Of a stretch of 64,000 nt of DNA, positions 23,586-32,033 are shown piece after piece. The stretch's first letter is position 1. Each line of letters opens with the position of its first letter. The stretch spans positions 1 through 64,000 of the forward strand of contig JAFRZE010000042.1 of the NCBI GenBank assembly GCA_017442735.1, in the 5' to 3' direction. Made by a program: the position numbers and the translations under genes. The notes beneath the pieces were generated by a model, which worked only from the letters and a program-made list of their open reading frames with translations, did no database searches and was not told where the DNA came from. The stretch comes from Bacillota bacterium (GTDB taxonomy: Bacteria > Bacillota > Clostridia > Lachnospirales > Bianqueaceae).

Positions 23586-24380
23586 TCAGGACAGGATCTT
23601 TCGGATCACAAAGAGTTTCAGCCGCAGAGGGAGCATCTGATAGAGTAAAAGAAACGGATTGCGGTTGATGGAATAGACCATCTTAGGACGCAGTGTATGA
23701 AGCGCCTGAAGGGTCACATCCGCGATCTTCTCCGGCGGAATATTCTTCGCCTCAACGGAACTAACGATTTTTCTGAAGCGCTTCGCGCTGAACTGATATA
23801 ACTGGGTGGATCGGCAGAATCCATCCAGTTTTTCTGTAGAAGCCGGGAGCATAGCCGTATTGACGGCTCCCGGCCGGATCACGATGACGGGATGTCCCAG
23901 AAGCTGCAGCTCCATCCGAAGAGCCGCGGCGTACCGTTCGACCGCGGTTTTTGTGATCGCGTAGATCCCGGTGAACGGCAGCGGATGAAGCGGCGCCAGT
24001 TCACTGGAGATGATCACGATCCTGGCTTTCTTCTCCAGCAGCGGGAGAAAGACCTGGTTGACCCGGAACATGCCGAAAAGATTGACATTGAAATCACGGA
24101 CAAAATCCTCTTCCGGCATTTCCACGAGAGAAGCAAGATCATAAATGCCGGCGGTATGGATGATCCCATCCAGACGGACCGAAGCATCTGTGATCGTCTC
24201 AAAAACTGTTTTGATTTCTTCCATGCGGGTGATGTCCGCGGGGATAAAATGGCAGGCCTCCGGTAAGGCCTGCTCTTTCTTTTTGTCGAAGCCCCAGACA
24301 CTGTGGCCTTCTTCGATCAGCTTCCGGCAGATGGCGCTGCCCATCCCACCGCTGACTCCGGTGATCAGATAATTTGCCAT
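23586..24380 (-). CDS. Short-chain dehydrogenase/reductase
   Basis: 264 residues, classical SDR: nucleotide-binding TGVSGGMG (residues ~7-14), FDKKKEQ in the cofactor-selecting position, active-site Ser in VIISSELAPLHPL and Tyr-x3-Lys as YAITK. The basic-residue pattern after beta-2 (KKK) hints at NADP preference. The C-terminal ~50 residues are hydrophobic and basic (LLLYQMLPLRLKLFVIRKIL), probably a membrane-associated helix as in retinol/steroid-type SDRs. It follows the ADP-ribosylglycohydrolase gene by 7 bp in the nudC operon. Confidence 0.88.
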   Translation of the reverse strand: MANYLITGVSGGMGSAICRKLIEEGHSVWGFDKKKEQALPEACHFIPADITRMEEIKTVFETITDASVRLDGIIHTAGIYDLASLVEMPEEDFVRDFNVNLFGMFRVNQVFLPLLEKKARIVIISSELAPLHPLPFTGIYAITKTAVERYAAALRMELQLLGHPVIVIRPGAVNTAMLPASTEKLDGFCRSTQLYQFSAKRFRKIVSSVEAKNIPPEKIADVTLQALHTLRPKMVYSINRNPFLLLYQMLPLRLKLFVIRKILS

Positions 24381-24387
24381 ATCCGTA

Positions 24388-25866
24388 TTACCCCAGCAAT
24401 GTGACAGGGATGTATAGGATCGTCGGATGGCCTTCCGTGACGACTTCCAGCACGAGACGATTGACAGGCTGAACCGTTTCTCCTGCCTCGATGACAAAGT
24501 CGACTCGGCCCAGATGATCTTTCGAATGATTGTTTTCCTGATTGATCCGGACCGCCTGCTTTCCTTCGATCACTTTGAATCCTTCCGGCAGGATCCAGCG
24601 AAGCGAAAGGTTATAAGGCTCATTTTCATGCCGGCCGGTCTTATTGACGAAGTCGATATGGATCCTGCAGGGACGAAGCGGTTTGATCTCCGGTGCTTCT
24701 GCGAGCTGAACGAAAGCCTCATACATGGGACATTCGAAATACATGCTGTAGGGCTTCAGGCTGGCCAGAGAGGATTTCAGACGATCGCTTTTCCTGATCC
24801 GTTCTACCATTTTTTCTTTCACGTCTGCGGGAATATCGGAAGATTCGGTATAGGAAAGCGTAAGGTCCGCGTCGTTGGCGATCAATGTTCCCTGTGCCAG
24901 CCGAATGACCCGCTCGGTCAGTTCCTGGCATGTTCCGGGAAGATTCCTGGCCCGGTCTCCCCTGGCGATAGAGATCGTGACGATATCATCGCCCAGGTAT
25001 TCCTTCCAGTCGACCGGTATGGCCGCCATGCCGCCAAGGATCCCCAGGGTAGCGCCTACCGTAGCGCCGGTACAATCCGTATCATCACCGCAGTTGATTG
25101 CGAGGATCATCGATTTTTTAAAATCGCCTTCCCCGTACAGAAGACCAAGTACGGTATAGGCTACATTGGACGGAGCCTCAAACCATCCATCCCCGATATC
25201 CGCGTTCATCTGCTGGATCTGATTGCGCGTCTCAGAGGGTTTGATCCTCAGGTCATACGCATCCAGTACAAAGCGGACACTCTGCGCGACACGTGAATCT
25301 TCCGGAATGACAGACAACGCCACTTCTATACAGGAACGGATATCCTTCAGAACAAAGGCGGCCGACTGCATTGCACCTACAAAGGCGGCCGCGACCGTTC
25401 CCTCACCGGCGCCATGATCGACCTTCGCGTCTTCCATCGCGTATCTCGCGGCGGCTTCCGGCGCGCCGGGAGTCTCGCAAGCCCAGATCTCCGTACGGAT
25501 CCAGGCACCATTGGAGTGCTTCCAGTTATTATCATAATCCCCGGACATGGGAGCCGGAAGGCCTCTTCGCATGTTGCATTTGCCCAGACCGTATTCATTC
25601 CAGTGAGGCGTGATAAAGCTCAGCCAGAATTCTCCCAGAAGCGCCGCATTGATCTGGTAAGGACCTTCCTTTTCCAACGCGTACAGCCAGACCATCTGCA
25701 GATCCAGATCATCGTTCGGCAACACTTCTCCCGGCTTGGTCACAAACCCGTGAATATCCAGCATCTCTCTGGTCCCCTCGTAGGGCGTACCCATGGTCCC
25801 GCCGATATTCTTTCCGATCCAGCAGGCATTTACCTTGTCCTTGTATTCCTGAAAGTTCAGTTTCAT
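24388..25866 (-). CDS. ADP-ribosylglycohydrolase family protein
   Basis: 492 residues. Residues ~5-330 are the DraG/ARH fold, with the dinuclear-metal motifs NDDLDLQMVW (residues ~51-60) and GDDTDCTGATVG (~261-272). The family removes ADP-ribose from proteins or other acceptors. The last ~110 residues form a beta-sandwich-like domain (PCRIHIDFVN ... LPEGFKVIEG ... VTLLG) as in long members of the family found in carbohydrate clusters. There is no signal peptide, so it is cytosolic. The gap to nudC is 1 bp. The substrate could be ADP-ribose-linked or a sugar-nucleoside; sequence cannot settle this. Confidence 0.88.
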   Translation of the reverse strand: MKLNFQEYKDKVNACWIGKNIGGTMGTPYEGTREMLDIHGFVTKPGEVLPNDDLDLQMVWLYALEKEGPYQINAALLGEFWLSFITPHWNEYGLGKCNMRRGLPAPMSGDYDNNWKHSNGAWIRTEIWACETPGAPEAAARYAMEDAKVDHGAGEGTVAAAFVGAMQSAAFVLKDIRSCIEVALSVIPEDSRVAQSVRFVLDAYDLRIKPSETRNQIQQMNADIGDGWFEAPSNVAYTVLGLLYGEGDFKKSMILAINCGDDTDCTGATVGATLGILGGMAAIPVDWKEYLGDDIVTISIARGDRARNLPGTCQELTERVIRLAQGTLIANDADLTLSYTESSDIPADVKEKMVERIRKSDRLKSSLASLKPYSMYFECPMYEAFVQLAEAPEIKPLRPCRIHIDFVNKTGRHENEPYNLSLRWILPEGFKVIEGKQAVRINQENNHSKDHLGRVDFVIEAGETVQPVNRLVLEVVTEGHPTILYIPVTLLG

Positions 25867-25867
25867 C

Positions 25868-26689
25868 TTAACATTCCTTTCCTTCTTTGAATCTCATCAT
25901 CATTTCATTGGTCAGGCTTTGGTGATCCGGCTGCAGGACGATATCCTCCCGCCGGACAAACTCCGCGTATTTCAGTTCGCTTTCATCCACATGGATCTTC
26001 GCGTCACCATCGGCGTCACAGTAAAATCCCATCAGGATATCCTGTGCGATGCCCCATGGCTGCGATTTATAATACCGGATATTTTTGACTTTGATCCCAG
26101 TCTCTTCCATCACTTCCCGGGCGACCGTCTCCTCCACGGTCTCGCCGATCTCTGTAAAGCCGGCTACCAGTGCGTTATGCGCGTATCCCCGGTTGTACCT
26201 GGTGAGAAGGAGTTTGTCGCCCTGGATCACACCTACGATGACCGCCGGATTGATCCGCGGATACCGGATCAGTCCGCAGTCCGGACATACGAGGGCCCTC
26301 TCTGTCTGACTGAATCCCAACTTCTCCCCGCAGCGGCCGCAGTAACGGTTATCCGAATACCATTTCCACAGATGATACGCGGTAAAGGCCACAAAGAGCG
26401 CATTGCCGCCGTATACACTTCTTAAGTCCCTGAGCGCCCGGTAACTGAACCCCTCCGCCGAAACTTCGGGACGATCCGATGAAAGGAAGAACCGATCCTC
26501 ATCAACGGAAAACAGATAGACTGCCTCTGATGGCGGCATCTCGGAAACCACAGGAAAATAAAGACTTCCGTCTTCTTCTCGGACAAGGATCTTTCCGTCC
26601 TTGTCAAAGAGCAGAAGATAGTCTTTATCTCTGGGCATATATGGATGATAGGCGTTATCCAGCCTGGAAGGAGCAATATCCTGGATCAT
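25868..26689 (-). CDS. nudC: NADH pyrophosphatase / Nudix decapping enzyme
   Basis: 273 residues. Hydrolyses NAD(H) to NMN(H) plus AMP and, in known members, removes NAD caps from RNA. The zinc ribbon CGRCG ... CPDCG (~residues 116-136) and the Nudix box with REVMEETGI (~195-203) are followed by YKSQPWGIAQDIL, the NudC SQPW signature. I choose the start at 26689 (MIQDIAP, AAAGGA site): the mapped promoter would begin the RNA only ~10 nt before the alternative ATG at 26710. It is first in the operon nudC - ADP-ribosylglycohydrolase - SDR. Confidence 0.92.
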   Translation of the reverse strand: MIQDIAPSRLDNAYHPYMPRDKDYLLLFDKDGKILVREEDGSLYFPVVSEMPPSEAVYLFSVDEDRFFLSSDRPEVSAEGFSYRALRDLRSVYGGNALFVAFTAYHLWKWYSDNRYCGRCGEKLGFSQTERALVCPDCGLIRYPRINPAVIVGVIQGDKLLLTRYNRGYAHNALVAGFTEIGETVEETVAREVMEETGIKVKNIRYYKSQPWGIAQDILMGFYCDADGDAKIHVDESELKYAEFVRREDIVLQPDHQSLTNEMMMRFKEGKEC

Positions 26690-26726
26690 AGGTAAATCGT
26701 CCTTTGTCATATCAATTTCTTCTGCT

Positions 26727-26755
26727 ATTGTACTGGATTTTACCACTGGATTCAA
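26727..26755 (-). promoter_or_regulatory. Promoter of the nudC operon
   Basis: Minus-strand TTGAAT (26750-26755), 17-bp spacer, TACAAT (26727-26732). Back to back with the alpha-mannosidase promoter 9 bp away. Confidence 0.75.
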
Positions 26756-26763
26756 GATATCTC

Positions 26764-26792
26764 TTGCTTTTCACAAAGTCGCCTGCTATAGT
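26764..26792 (+). promoter_or_regulatory. Promoter of the alpha-mannosidase gene
   Basis: TTGCTT (26764-26769), 17-bp spacer, TATAGT (26787-26792), with AAAGGAG before the start at 26825. Confidence 0.72.
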
Positions 26793-26824
26793 GAAAATAA
26801 GCCTGAATTCAAAGGAGTAAACCT

Positions 26825-29800
26825 ATGTTTTATGCTGTAGAAAAGTTCCAGCGAAGAGCGCAGGAGATGGCTTCCAGGCGCTATGTGGACATGGTTCCCA
26901 TCTCTCCCATGACGGCTATGGATGACCTGCTCGGGCCGGATGATGTCCATACCGAAGCTCCGTCTCTCGTGGAAGGATATGAGTACCGTCAGGGCGATAC
27001 ATTTGTCGGCCGTGACCGCTATCTCTGGATCGAAAAAACTGTAAAAATGCCCGAAAAACGAGATGGATATGAAGTCGTTGGTCTGTTTGATTTCGGCAAG
27101 ACGGACGGCGGATACGGCCGGGGATTCGAGTCGCTCCTGTATGTCGACGGAATCCGTTATCAGGGCGTCGATACCTATCATAATGACGTAGTCTTTGAGG
27201 ATATGGCCGGGAAGGATGTCCGGCTGACTTTCCTGCTGTGGACGGGTCTGGAAGGCGGCGGCCCTCACCGGATCTCCACGCATGAGTATAAGCAGGCCGA
27301 ACTGGGTTATCTCCATAAAGCCGCCGATGAAATGTATTATTTCACCCGCGCGATCGCAGGTTCCCTTCCTCTGATGAGTGAAGACGACCCCCTGCGGTAT
27401 GAACTGGAACACGCACTGGATAAAGCTTTGGCCGAGATCAACTGGGATCGGGACAAGTATCTTTTGACCATCGGTAATGCGCTGGATGTATTGATGACTG
27501 AATTCGACCGGATGGAGAAAACTACGGATATCACCGCCTACGCGGTAGGCCATTCCCATATCGACGTTGCCTGGCTCTGGCGTTTAAAACATACCAGAGA
27601 AAAGGTTCAGCGGACCTTCGCGACGGTCCTTCGTTTTATGGAAGAATTCGACGAATATGTCTTCATGCACTCCTCTCCTCAGGTCTACAAGGATCTCAAG
27701 AAAGATGCCCCCGAGATGTTCGAGCGTGTCCGTCGGAGAGTGCTGGAAGGCCGTTGGGAAGCGGACGGCGGCATGTGGCTGGAAGCGGACTGCAACATCA
27801 CTTCCGGCGAAAGCCTGGCAAGACAGTTCGAGCACGGAATCCGTTTCTTCCGCGAGGAATTCGGCAAACCCAGCCAGTATCTGTGGCTGCCGGACGTCTT
27901 CGGTTACAGCTGGGCGCTTCCGCAGATCCTGAAACTCTGCAATATCAAGACCTTCGCGACGACCAAGATCAGCTGGAACCAGTTCAACAGCATGCCGAAC
28001 GACATATTCAAATGGCGCGGACTGGACGGAACCGAAGTACTGACCTACTTCATCGATATTCCGGGCAGTGAACGGGAGATCAAAGAGCGCTTCTCTACCT
28101 ATAACGGTAATATCACACCGGCCGGCATCATCGGCGGTTGGAAGAAACAGCGCAATAAAGAGATCACACGAAAATATCTGATCTCCTACGGACGCGGGGA
28201 CGGAGGCGGCGGAGTCGATCACGATATGCTGAAGATGCGTCGGGCTATGGACCGGATTCCCGGCCTTCCGAACGTCAAAACTTCCAGCGCCGGTGAATTC
28301 TTCGACCGACTTCACGAAGATGCTGCCGCTTATGAAGAAAAGCCGATCCGCGAGGTGCCGGTATGGGACGGCGAACTGTACCTTGAATATCATCGCGGCA
28401 CCTATACTTCCCAGGGACACAACAAACGGTATAACCGCAAGAGCGAATATGCCCTTTCCGAAGCGGAATGGCTGTCCTCCCTCGCCTATATTCTCGGCGC
28501 TCCCTACGATGCAAAAACGCTTTACGACAGCTGGGAGACGGTCCTGGAGTTGCAGTTCCATGATATCATCCCCGGATCTTCCATCCGCGAAGTATATGAA
28601 GACTCCGACAAGATGTATGAGAAGGTTCTGGAGGACGCGGAAAAAGTCGAAAACAAGGCTTTATCTCATCTGGTCCATCCGGAAGCTGGCACCTATACCT
28701 CTTATCATTTCGGAAGTTATGACCGCCAGGATCTTGCCTTTGTTCCGGCGGAAGGCGATCTGACCTTCGAAATGCTGGATGGAAAGGCCCTTCCTTCTCA
28801 GAAGACAGAAAAAGGCTATTTCGTAGAGATCCCGGCCAAAGCCGTTTCTCTGACTTCCTTCCGCTCACAACCTGGTTTCAAGGAGTCTGATGTTCCCTTT
28901 ACCTTCTCCGGTGATACGATCGAAACACCCCATTACACCCTTCATCTGAACGCGCAGCATTTCCTGGACAAAGTCTACGACAAGGATGAAGACCGCGAGG
29001 TCCTTTCCGGACTTGGCAACGCGCTGGAGGTCTTTGAGGACAAGCCGGTCAACTATGATAACTGGGATATCGATCTGTTCTATACACAGAAGAAGGAATA
29101 TGCCTCTCCGGACGAGGAAGTGGTGCTGAAAGAGATCGGCCCGCTGAGAATGGTCCTTGGTCTTCGGTTTATTTATAATCGATCTGTCATTGACCAGGAT
29201 ATGATCCTTTACAGGGATTCACGCCGAATCGATTTTGTTACACATGTCGACTGGCATGAAGATCATCGTCTCCTTAAAACAGCCTTCGAGACGACCATTC
29301 GCTCCACCAAGGCGACTTACGATATTCAGTATGGCCACGTTGAACGTCCCACGCATTATAACAACAGCTGGGATATGGCCAGGTTCGAAGTCGTAGGCCA
29401 TAAATGGGGAGACATTTCCGAGCAGAATTACGGCGTCGCGATCCTGAATGACTGTAAATACGGTTACAATGCCAAGGATCAGACCATCAAACTTTCTCTG
29501 CTCAAGAGCGGCAAGCATCCCGACACCGAAGCGGATATGGGCGAGCATGACTTTACCTATTCCCTGCTGCCGCATAAAAACGGTCCTGTCGAAGGAGGCG
29601 TGATCGAGGAAAGCGAGATCATCAATCTGCCACTGAAGACGGTCCAAGGCCGGTTCGATCTGCAAGATAAGGAACTCTTCCATATCGAAGGAGAAGGTGT
29701 CCATATCGACGCAGTCAAAAAGGCGGAAGATCAGGACGCGATCATTCTGCGACTGCATGAATATCGCGGTGGTACCCACAGGATCCGGATCACATCTTCG

Positions 29801-29926
29801 TATGGGATCCAATCCTACCAGGAAGCTAATCTGCTGGAAGAAGCGACTGGCGAGAAGATCTGTGAAGATACGATCAGCCGGATCATTCATCCATTCGAAA
29901 TCGTAAACTATATCATACAATTCTAA
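26825..29926 (+). CDS. Alpha-mannosidase, glycoside hydrolase family 38
   Basis: 1033 residues, the normal length for bacterial GH38. Cleaves terminal alpha-mannosides, probably of N-glycan or fungal mannan fragments. The zinc site H-S-H-I-D-V-A-W (around residue 242) and the nucleophile Asp in WLPDVFGYSW (around 357) are present, followed by the three-helix domain and C-terminal beta-sandwiches typical of GH38. There is no signal peptide, so it acts on imported oligosaccharides. The start follows AAAGGAG. It is followed at 16 bp by the small protein at 29942. Confidence 0.95.
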   Translation: MFYAVEKFQRRAQEMASRRYVDMVPISPMTAMDDLLGPDDVHTEAPSLVEGYEYRQGDTFVGRDRYLWIEKTVKMPEKRDGYEVVGLFDFGKTDGGYGRGFESLLYVDGIRYQGVDTYHNDVVFEDMAGKDVRLTFLLWTGLEGGGPHRISTHEYKQAELGYLHKAADEMYYFTRAIAGSLPLMSEDDPLRYELEHALDKALAEINWDRDKYLLTIGNALDVLMTEFDRMEKTTDITAYAVGHSHIDVAWLWRLKHTREKVQRTFATVLRFMEEFDEYVFMHSSPQVYKDLKKDAPEMFERVRRRVLEGRWEADGGMWLEADCNITSGESLARQFEHGIRFFREEFGKPSQYLWLPDVFGYSWALPQILKLCNIKTFATTKISWNQFNSMPNDIFKWRGLDGTEVLTYFIDIPGSEREIKERFSTYNGNITPAGIIGGWKKQRNKEITRKYLISYGRGDGGGGVDHDMLKMRRAMDRIPGLPNVKTSSAGEFFDRLHEDAAAYEEKPIREVPVWDGELYLEYHRGTYTSQGHNKRYNRKSEYALSEAEWLSSLAYILGAPYDAKTLYDSWETVLELQFHDIIPGSSIREVYEDSDKMYEKVLEDAEKVENKALSHLVHPEAGTYTSYHFGSYDRQDLAFVPAEGDLTFEMLDGKALPSQKTEKGYFVEIPAKAVSLTSFRSQPGFKESDVPFTFSGDTIETPHYTLHLNAQHFLDKVYDKDEDREVLSGLGNALEVFEDKPVNYDNWDIDLFYTQKKEYASPDEEVVLKEIGPLRMVLGLRFIYNRSVIDQDMILYRDSRRIDFVTHVDWHEDHRLLKTAFETTIRSTKATYDIQYGHVERPTHYNNSWDMARFEVVGHKWGDISEQNYGVAILNDCKYGYNAKDQTIKLSLLKSGKHPDTEADMGEHDFTYSLLPHKNGPVEGGVIEESEIINLPLKTVQGRFDLQDKELFHIEGEGVHIDAVKKAEDQDAIILRLHEYRGGTHRIRITSSYGIQSYQEANLLEEATGEKICEDTISRIIHPFEIVNYIIQF

Positions 29927-29941
29927 TCAAGGAGGCATCTC

Positions 29942-30475
29942 ATGGGACTATTTAAGAAAATCTTTGGCGGAGACCAGAACATCAGTCTGGAAGGACTGGC
30001 AAAAAACCTTACGAATGCGGCAGAAAAAGTCGTGTCCAAGATCGAATCCTATGGCAGCGACAACACCTCATCCAAGCCGGCCGATTCTTTCGGCGGGTAC
30101 ACAGCTCCTGCCTATGAAGAGCCGGAACAGTCCGGCTTTTCCTGGGGCAATCGGATGCCCGCGGAAGAAAACCAGTATAACTATCCCGGCAACTATGTGC
30201 AGTATTTCGCGCATATCTTCGCTGAAGATTTCCCTGCCTATCAGGCTGCGAGCGAAAAAGATCCCAAGAGCAGCGCTACGATCTTCACACTGTACCAGGC
30301 CGGCCGCAAAGCACTGGTCGTCGAGCTGAAATCCGAAAGCAGCGAATCCAACCGCATTCGCCGCGCCTGCCAGATGGAAGGTACGCCCTATCTTCGTTTC
30401 TACTATGACCACGATGGCTGGTGGAACACCCGTGAATATGTCGTCACCCGTGTCCGTTCGGCGCTGAGGATCTGA
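29942..30475 (+). CDS. Unrecognised 177-residue protein upstream of the RT locus
   Basis: I do not recognise this protein with certainty. Residues 1-90 are low-complexity and linker-like (MGLFKKIFGG, then Ser/Pro/Gly-rich sequence with NYPGNYVQYF at the end). Residues ~90-177 are a compact alpha/beta domain: ATIFTLYQAGRKALVVELKS, RACQMEGTPYLRFYYDHDGW and WNTREYVVTRVRSAL. The strand VVELKS with a downstream strand recalls the E-x-K half of PD-(D/E)xK nucleases, but this is speculation. The start follows AAGGAGG. A hairpin (30460-30487) straddles its stop codon and the structured RNA of the reverse transcriptase begins directly after. Confidence 0.7.
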   Translation: MGLFKKIFGGDQNISLEGLAKNLTNAAEKVVSKIESYGSDNTSSKPADSFGGYTAPAYEEPEQSGFSWGNRMPAEENQYNYPGNYVQYFAHIFAEDFPAYQAASEKDPKSSATIFTLYQAGRKALVVELKSESSESNRIRRACQMEGTPYLRFYYDHDGWWNTREYVVTRVRSALRI

Positions 30476-30692
30476 TCCTAGGCGCCAAAGCGTCTGCAGA
30501 CGCTGCTAAATTACGTAAAAAACAGAAAGAGAATACAGCCATCGCTGTGCCTGTGGCGGGCCCGGCACAAGCTATTCTATGGCTTCGCAGGCAGCCGGTT
30601 TGTGTACGGTCTGGTATATCCCGGAATTTCCGGGATTTAACGCTTTCTCTTTCTGTTTTTTTATTGAATGTTGTGGCAGCGTCGCACGACGC
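30460..30692 (+). ncRNA. Candidate structured RNA upstream of the reverse transcriptase
   Basis: A 233-nt region, mostly non-coding, dense in complementarity. The main stem is AAAAAACAGAAAGAGAA (30517-30533) with its exact complement at 30645-30661, 17 bp enclosing 111 nt. Outside it GACGCTGC (30499-30506) pairs with GCAGCGTC (30676-30683). Each outer arm can instead fold locally: GCGTC-TGCA-GACGC at 30490-30503, GCGTC-GCAC-GACGC at 30679-30692. Inside are TGTGCC/GGCACA (30546-30551, 30564-30569), AAGCTA/TGGCTT (30569-30574, 30580-30585) and ATCCCGG/CCGGGAT (30618-30624, 30630-30636). A first hairpin spans 30460-30487. The boundaries are my estimate. The position just before an RT gene resembles retron and DRT-type loci. 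Confidence 0.65.
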
Positions 30693-30719
30693 GTAAATAT
30701 GCTTATTCCAGGAGTTATC

Positions 30720-31937
30720 ATGTCCCTTCTTGACCAACTGTCGGATCCGGCCGTCTGGGAAGCATTCTGCGACTACAAATCTTCTCTTGCCTGTCCGACC
30801 TATTTCCTTAAAAGCCTCAGGACGATGATCGACGAAAAGACTTATCTCCCCGTCTGTGAAGGGATCTCCCGCGGGGAGCGTTTTGCGTTGCCGAAAAAAG
30901 CCGTCATCAGTAAACTGAGCTCTGAAAAGAAACGGGTCGTCTATACCTATCCCCCGGCAGAAAACACGGTGACCAAACTCCTTACCTATCTGCTTCTTAG
31001 AAAATACGATCATCTGTTCTCCCATTGCCTCTATTCCTTCCGGCCCGGGAAAACAGCGAAGGACGCCGTCAGAAGACTGATCCGGACTTCCGGCATCCAT
31101 GAGATGTTCGCTTATAAAGTGGATATCCACGACTATTTCAATTCCATCCCGATCCCGCAGCTTATTCCGATGCTGGAAACGGTTCTGACCGATGACCCTC
31201 CGCTCTTCTCCTTTCTGCGTTCGCTGCTGGAGGAGGAAGAAGTGATCGATCAGGGCAGGCAGATCACTGAGCAAAAGGGGATCATGGCGGGAACACCGCT
31301 TTCTTCTTTTTATGCGAACCTGTATCTTCGTGATCTGGACCTCTCCTTTGAAAATCGTTCGATCCCCTACGCCCGGTATTCGGATGATATCATCGTTTTC
31401 GGAAAATCCCTGGAAGAAGTCCGGGACTATGCCAGTGAGATCCGGTCTTTTCTGGCCGATAAAGGGCTGAGCGTTAATCCGAAGAAAGAATCCTATTTCT
31501 CTCCGGGAGAACCATGGGTGTTTCTCGGTTTCGTGATCGATGGAAAGACAGTCGATATCGCACCGGCTACCATCACCAAACTCAAGCAGAAAATGCGTCG
31601 CAAGACTCGTGCGCTTGCCCGGTGGAAAAAGCGAAACGACCAGAGCGGAGAAAGAGCCGCGAAAGCTTTCATCCGCCTGTTTAATCGTAAACTGCTGGAG
31701 AATGCAAGAGATCATGAACTGACATGGAGCAACTGGTTTTTCTCTATGATCAATACGACCTCCTCTCTTCAGGAGATCGACCACTACGCGCAGGAATGCA
31801 TTCGTTATCTTTTATCGGACACCCATACAAAAGCCCGGTTCCGGGTCAAATATGAAGAAATAAAAAAACTCGGCTATCGAAATCTTGTCCATGCCTACTA
31901 TGATTACCAGAGAATAGAGGAAAACCATGGCCGGTAA
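30720..31937 (+). CDS. Stand-alone reverse transcriptase (group II/UG-like)
   Basis: 405 residues. RT motifs in order: KKRVVYTYPPAENTVTKLL (RT1-2 region, residues ~70-88), CLYSFRPGKTAKDAV (~103-117), catalytic Asp135 in YKVDIHDYFNS, KGIMAGTPLSSFYANLYL (~186-203), catalytic Y220-SDD (YARYSDDIIVF) and FLGFVIDGKTV (~268). The C-terminal ~120 residues are a helical thumb-like domain with basic KQKMRRKTRALARWKKR. There is no HNH endonuclease, no zinc finger and no clear maturase domain. Retron hallmarks (NAxxH, VTG) are not visible. The ATG at 30720 follows CAGGAG. An in-frame open stretch to 30579 lies in the structured RNA and is not counted. It is likely a defence or domesticated RT; substrate and template are unknown. 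Confidence 0.9.
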   Translation: MSLLDQLSDPAVWEAFCDYKSSLACPTYFLKSLRTMIDEKTYLPVCEGISRGERFALPKKAVISKLSSEKKRVVYTYPPAENTVTKLLTYLLLRKYDHLFSHCLYSFRPGKTAKDAVRRLIRTSGIHEMFAYKVDIHDYFNSIPIPQLIPMLETVLTDDPPLFSFLRSLLEEEEVIDQGRQITEQKGIMAGTPLSSFYANLYLRDLDLSFENRSIPYARYSDDIIVFGKSLEEVRDYASEIRSFLADKGLSVNPKKESYFSPGEPWVFLGFVIDGKTVDIAPATITKLKQKMRRKTRALARWKKRNDQSGERAAKAFIRLFNRKLLENARDHELTWSNWFFSMINTTSSLQEIDHYAQECIRYLLSDTHTKARFRVKYEEIKKLGYRNLVHAYYDYQRIEENHGR

Positions 31938-32033
31938 TGGAATGGATCCTGCCGAAAAGTACTATTGCATTTGCTGAACTTTTTATGATATCATTGATAT
32001 TGATTCTGATTTTCTTCAAAGGAGGAGAATTCG

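Noticed and set aside
30579-30719. In-frame extension of the reverse transcriptase by 47 residues
   Set aside because: It would be read from inside the structured RNA, lacks a ribosome site, and the ATG at 30720 has CAGGAG. The open frame appears to be chance.
30460-31937. Canonical retron or mobile group II intron
   Set aside because: No NAxxH or VTG motifs for a retron RT, no maturase or HNH domain and no recognisable domain V. I keep the neutral label RT with candidate RNA.
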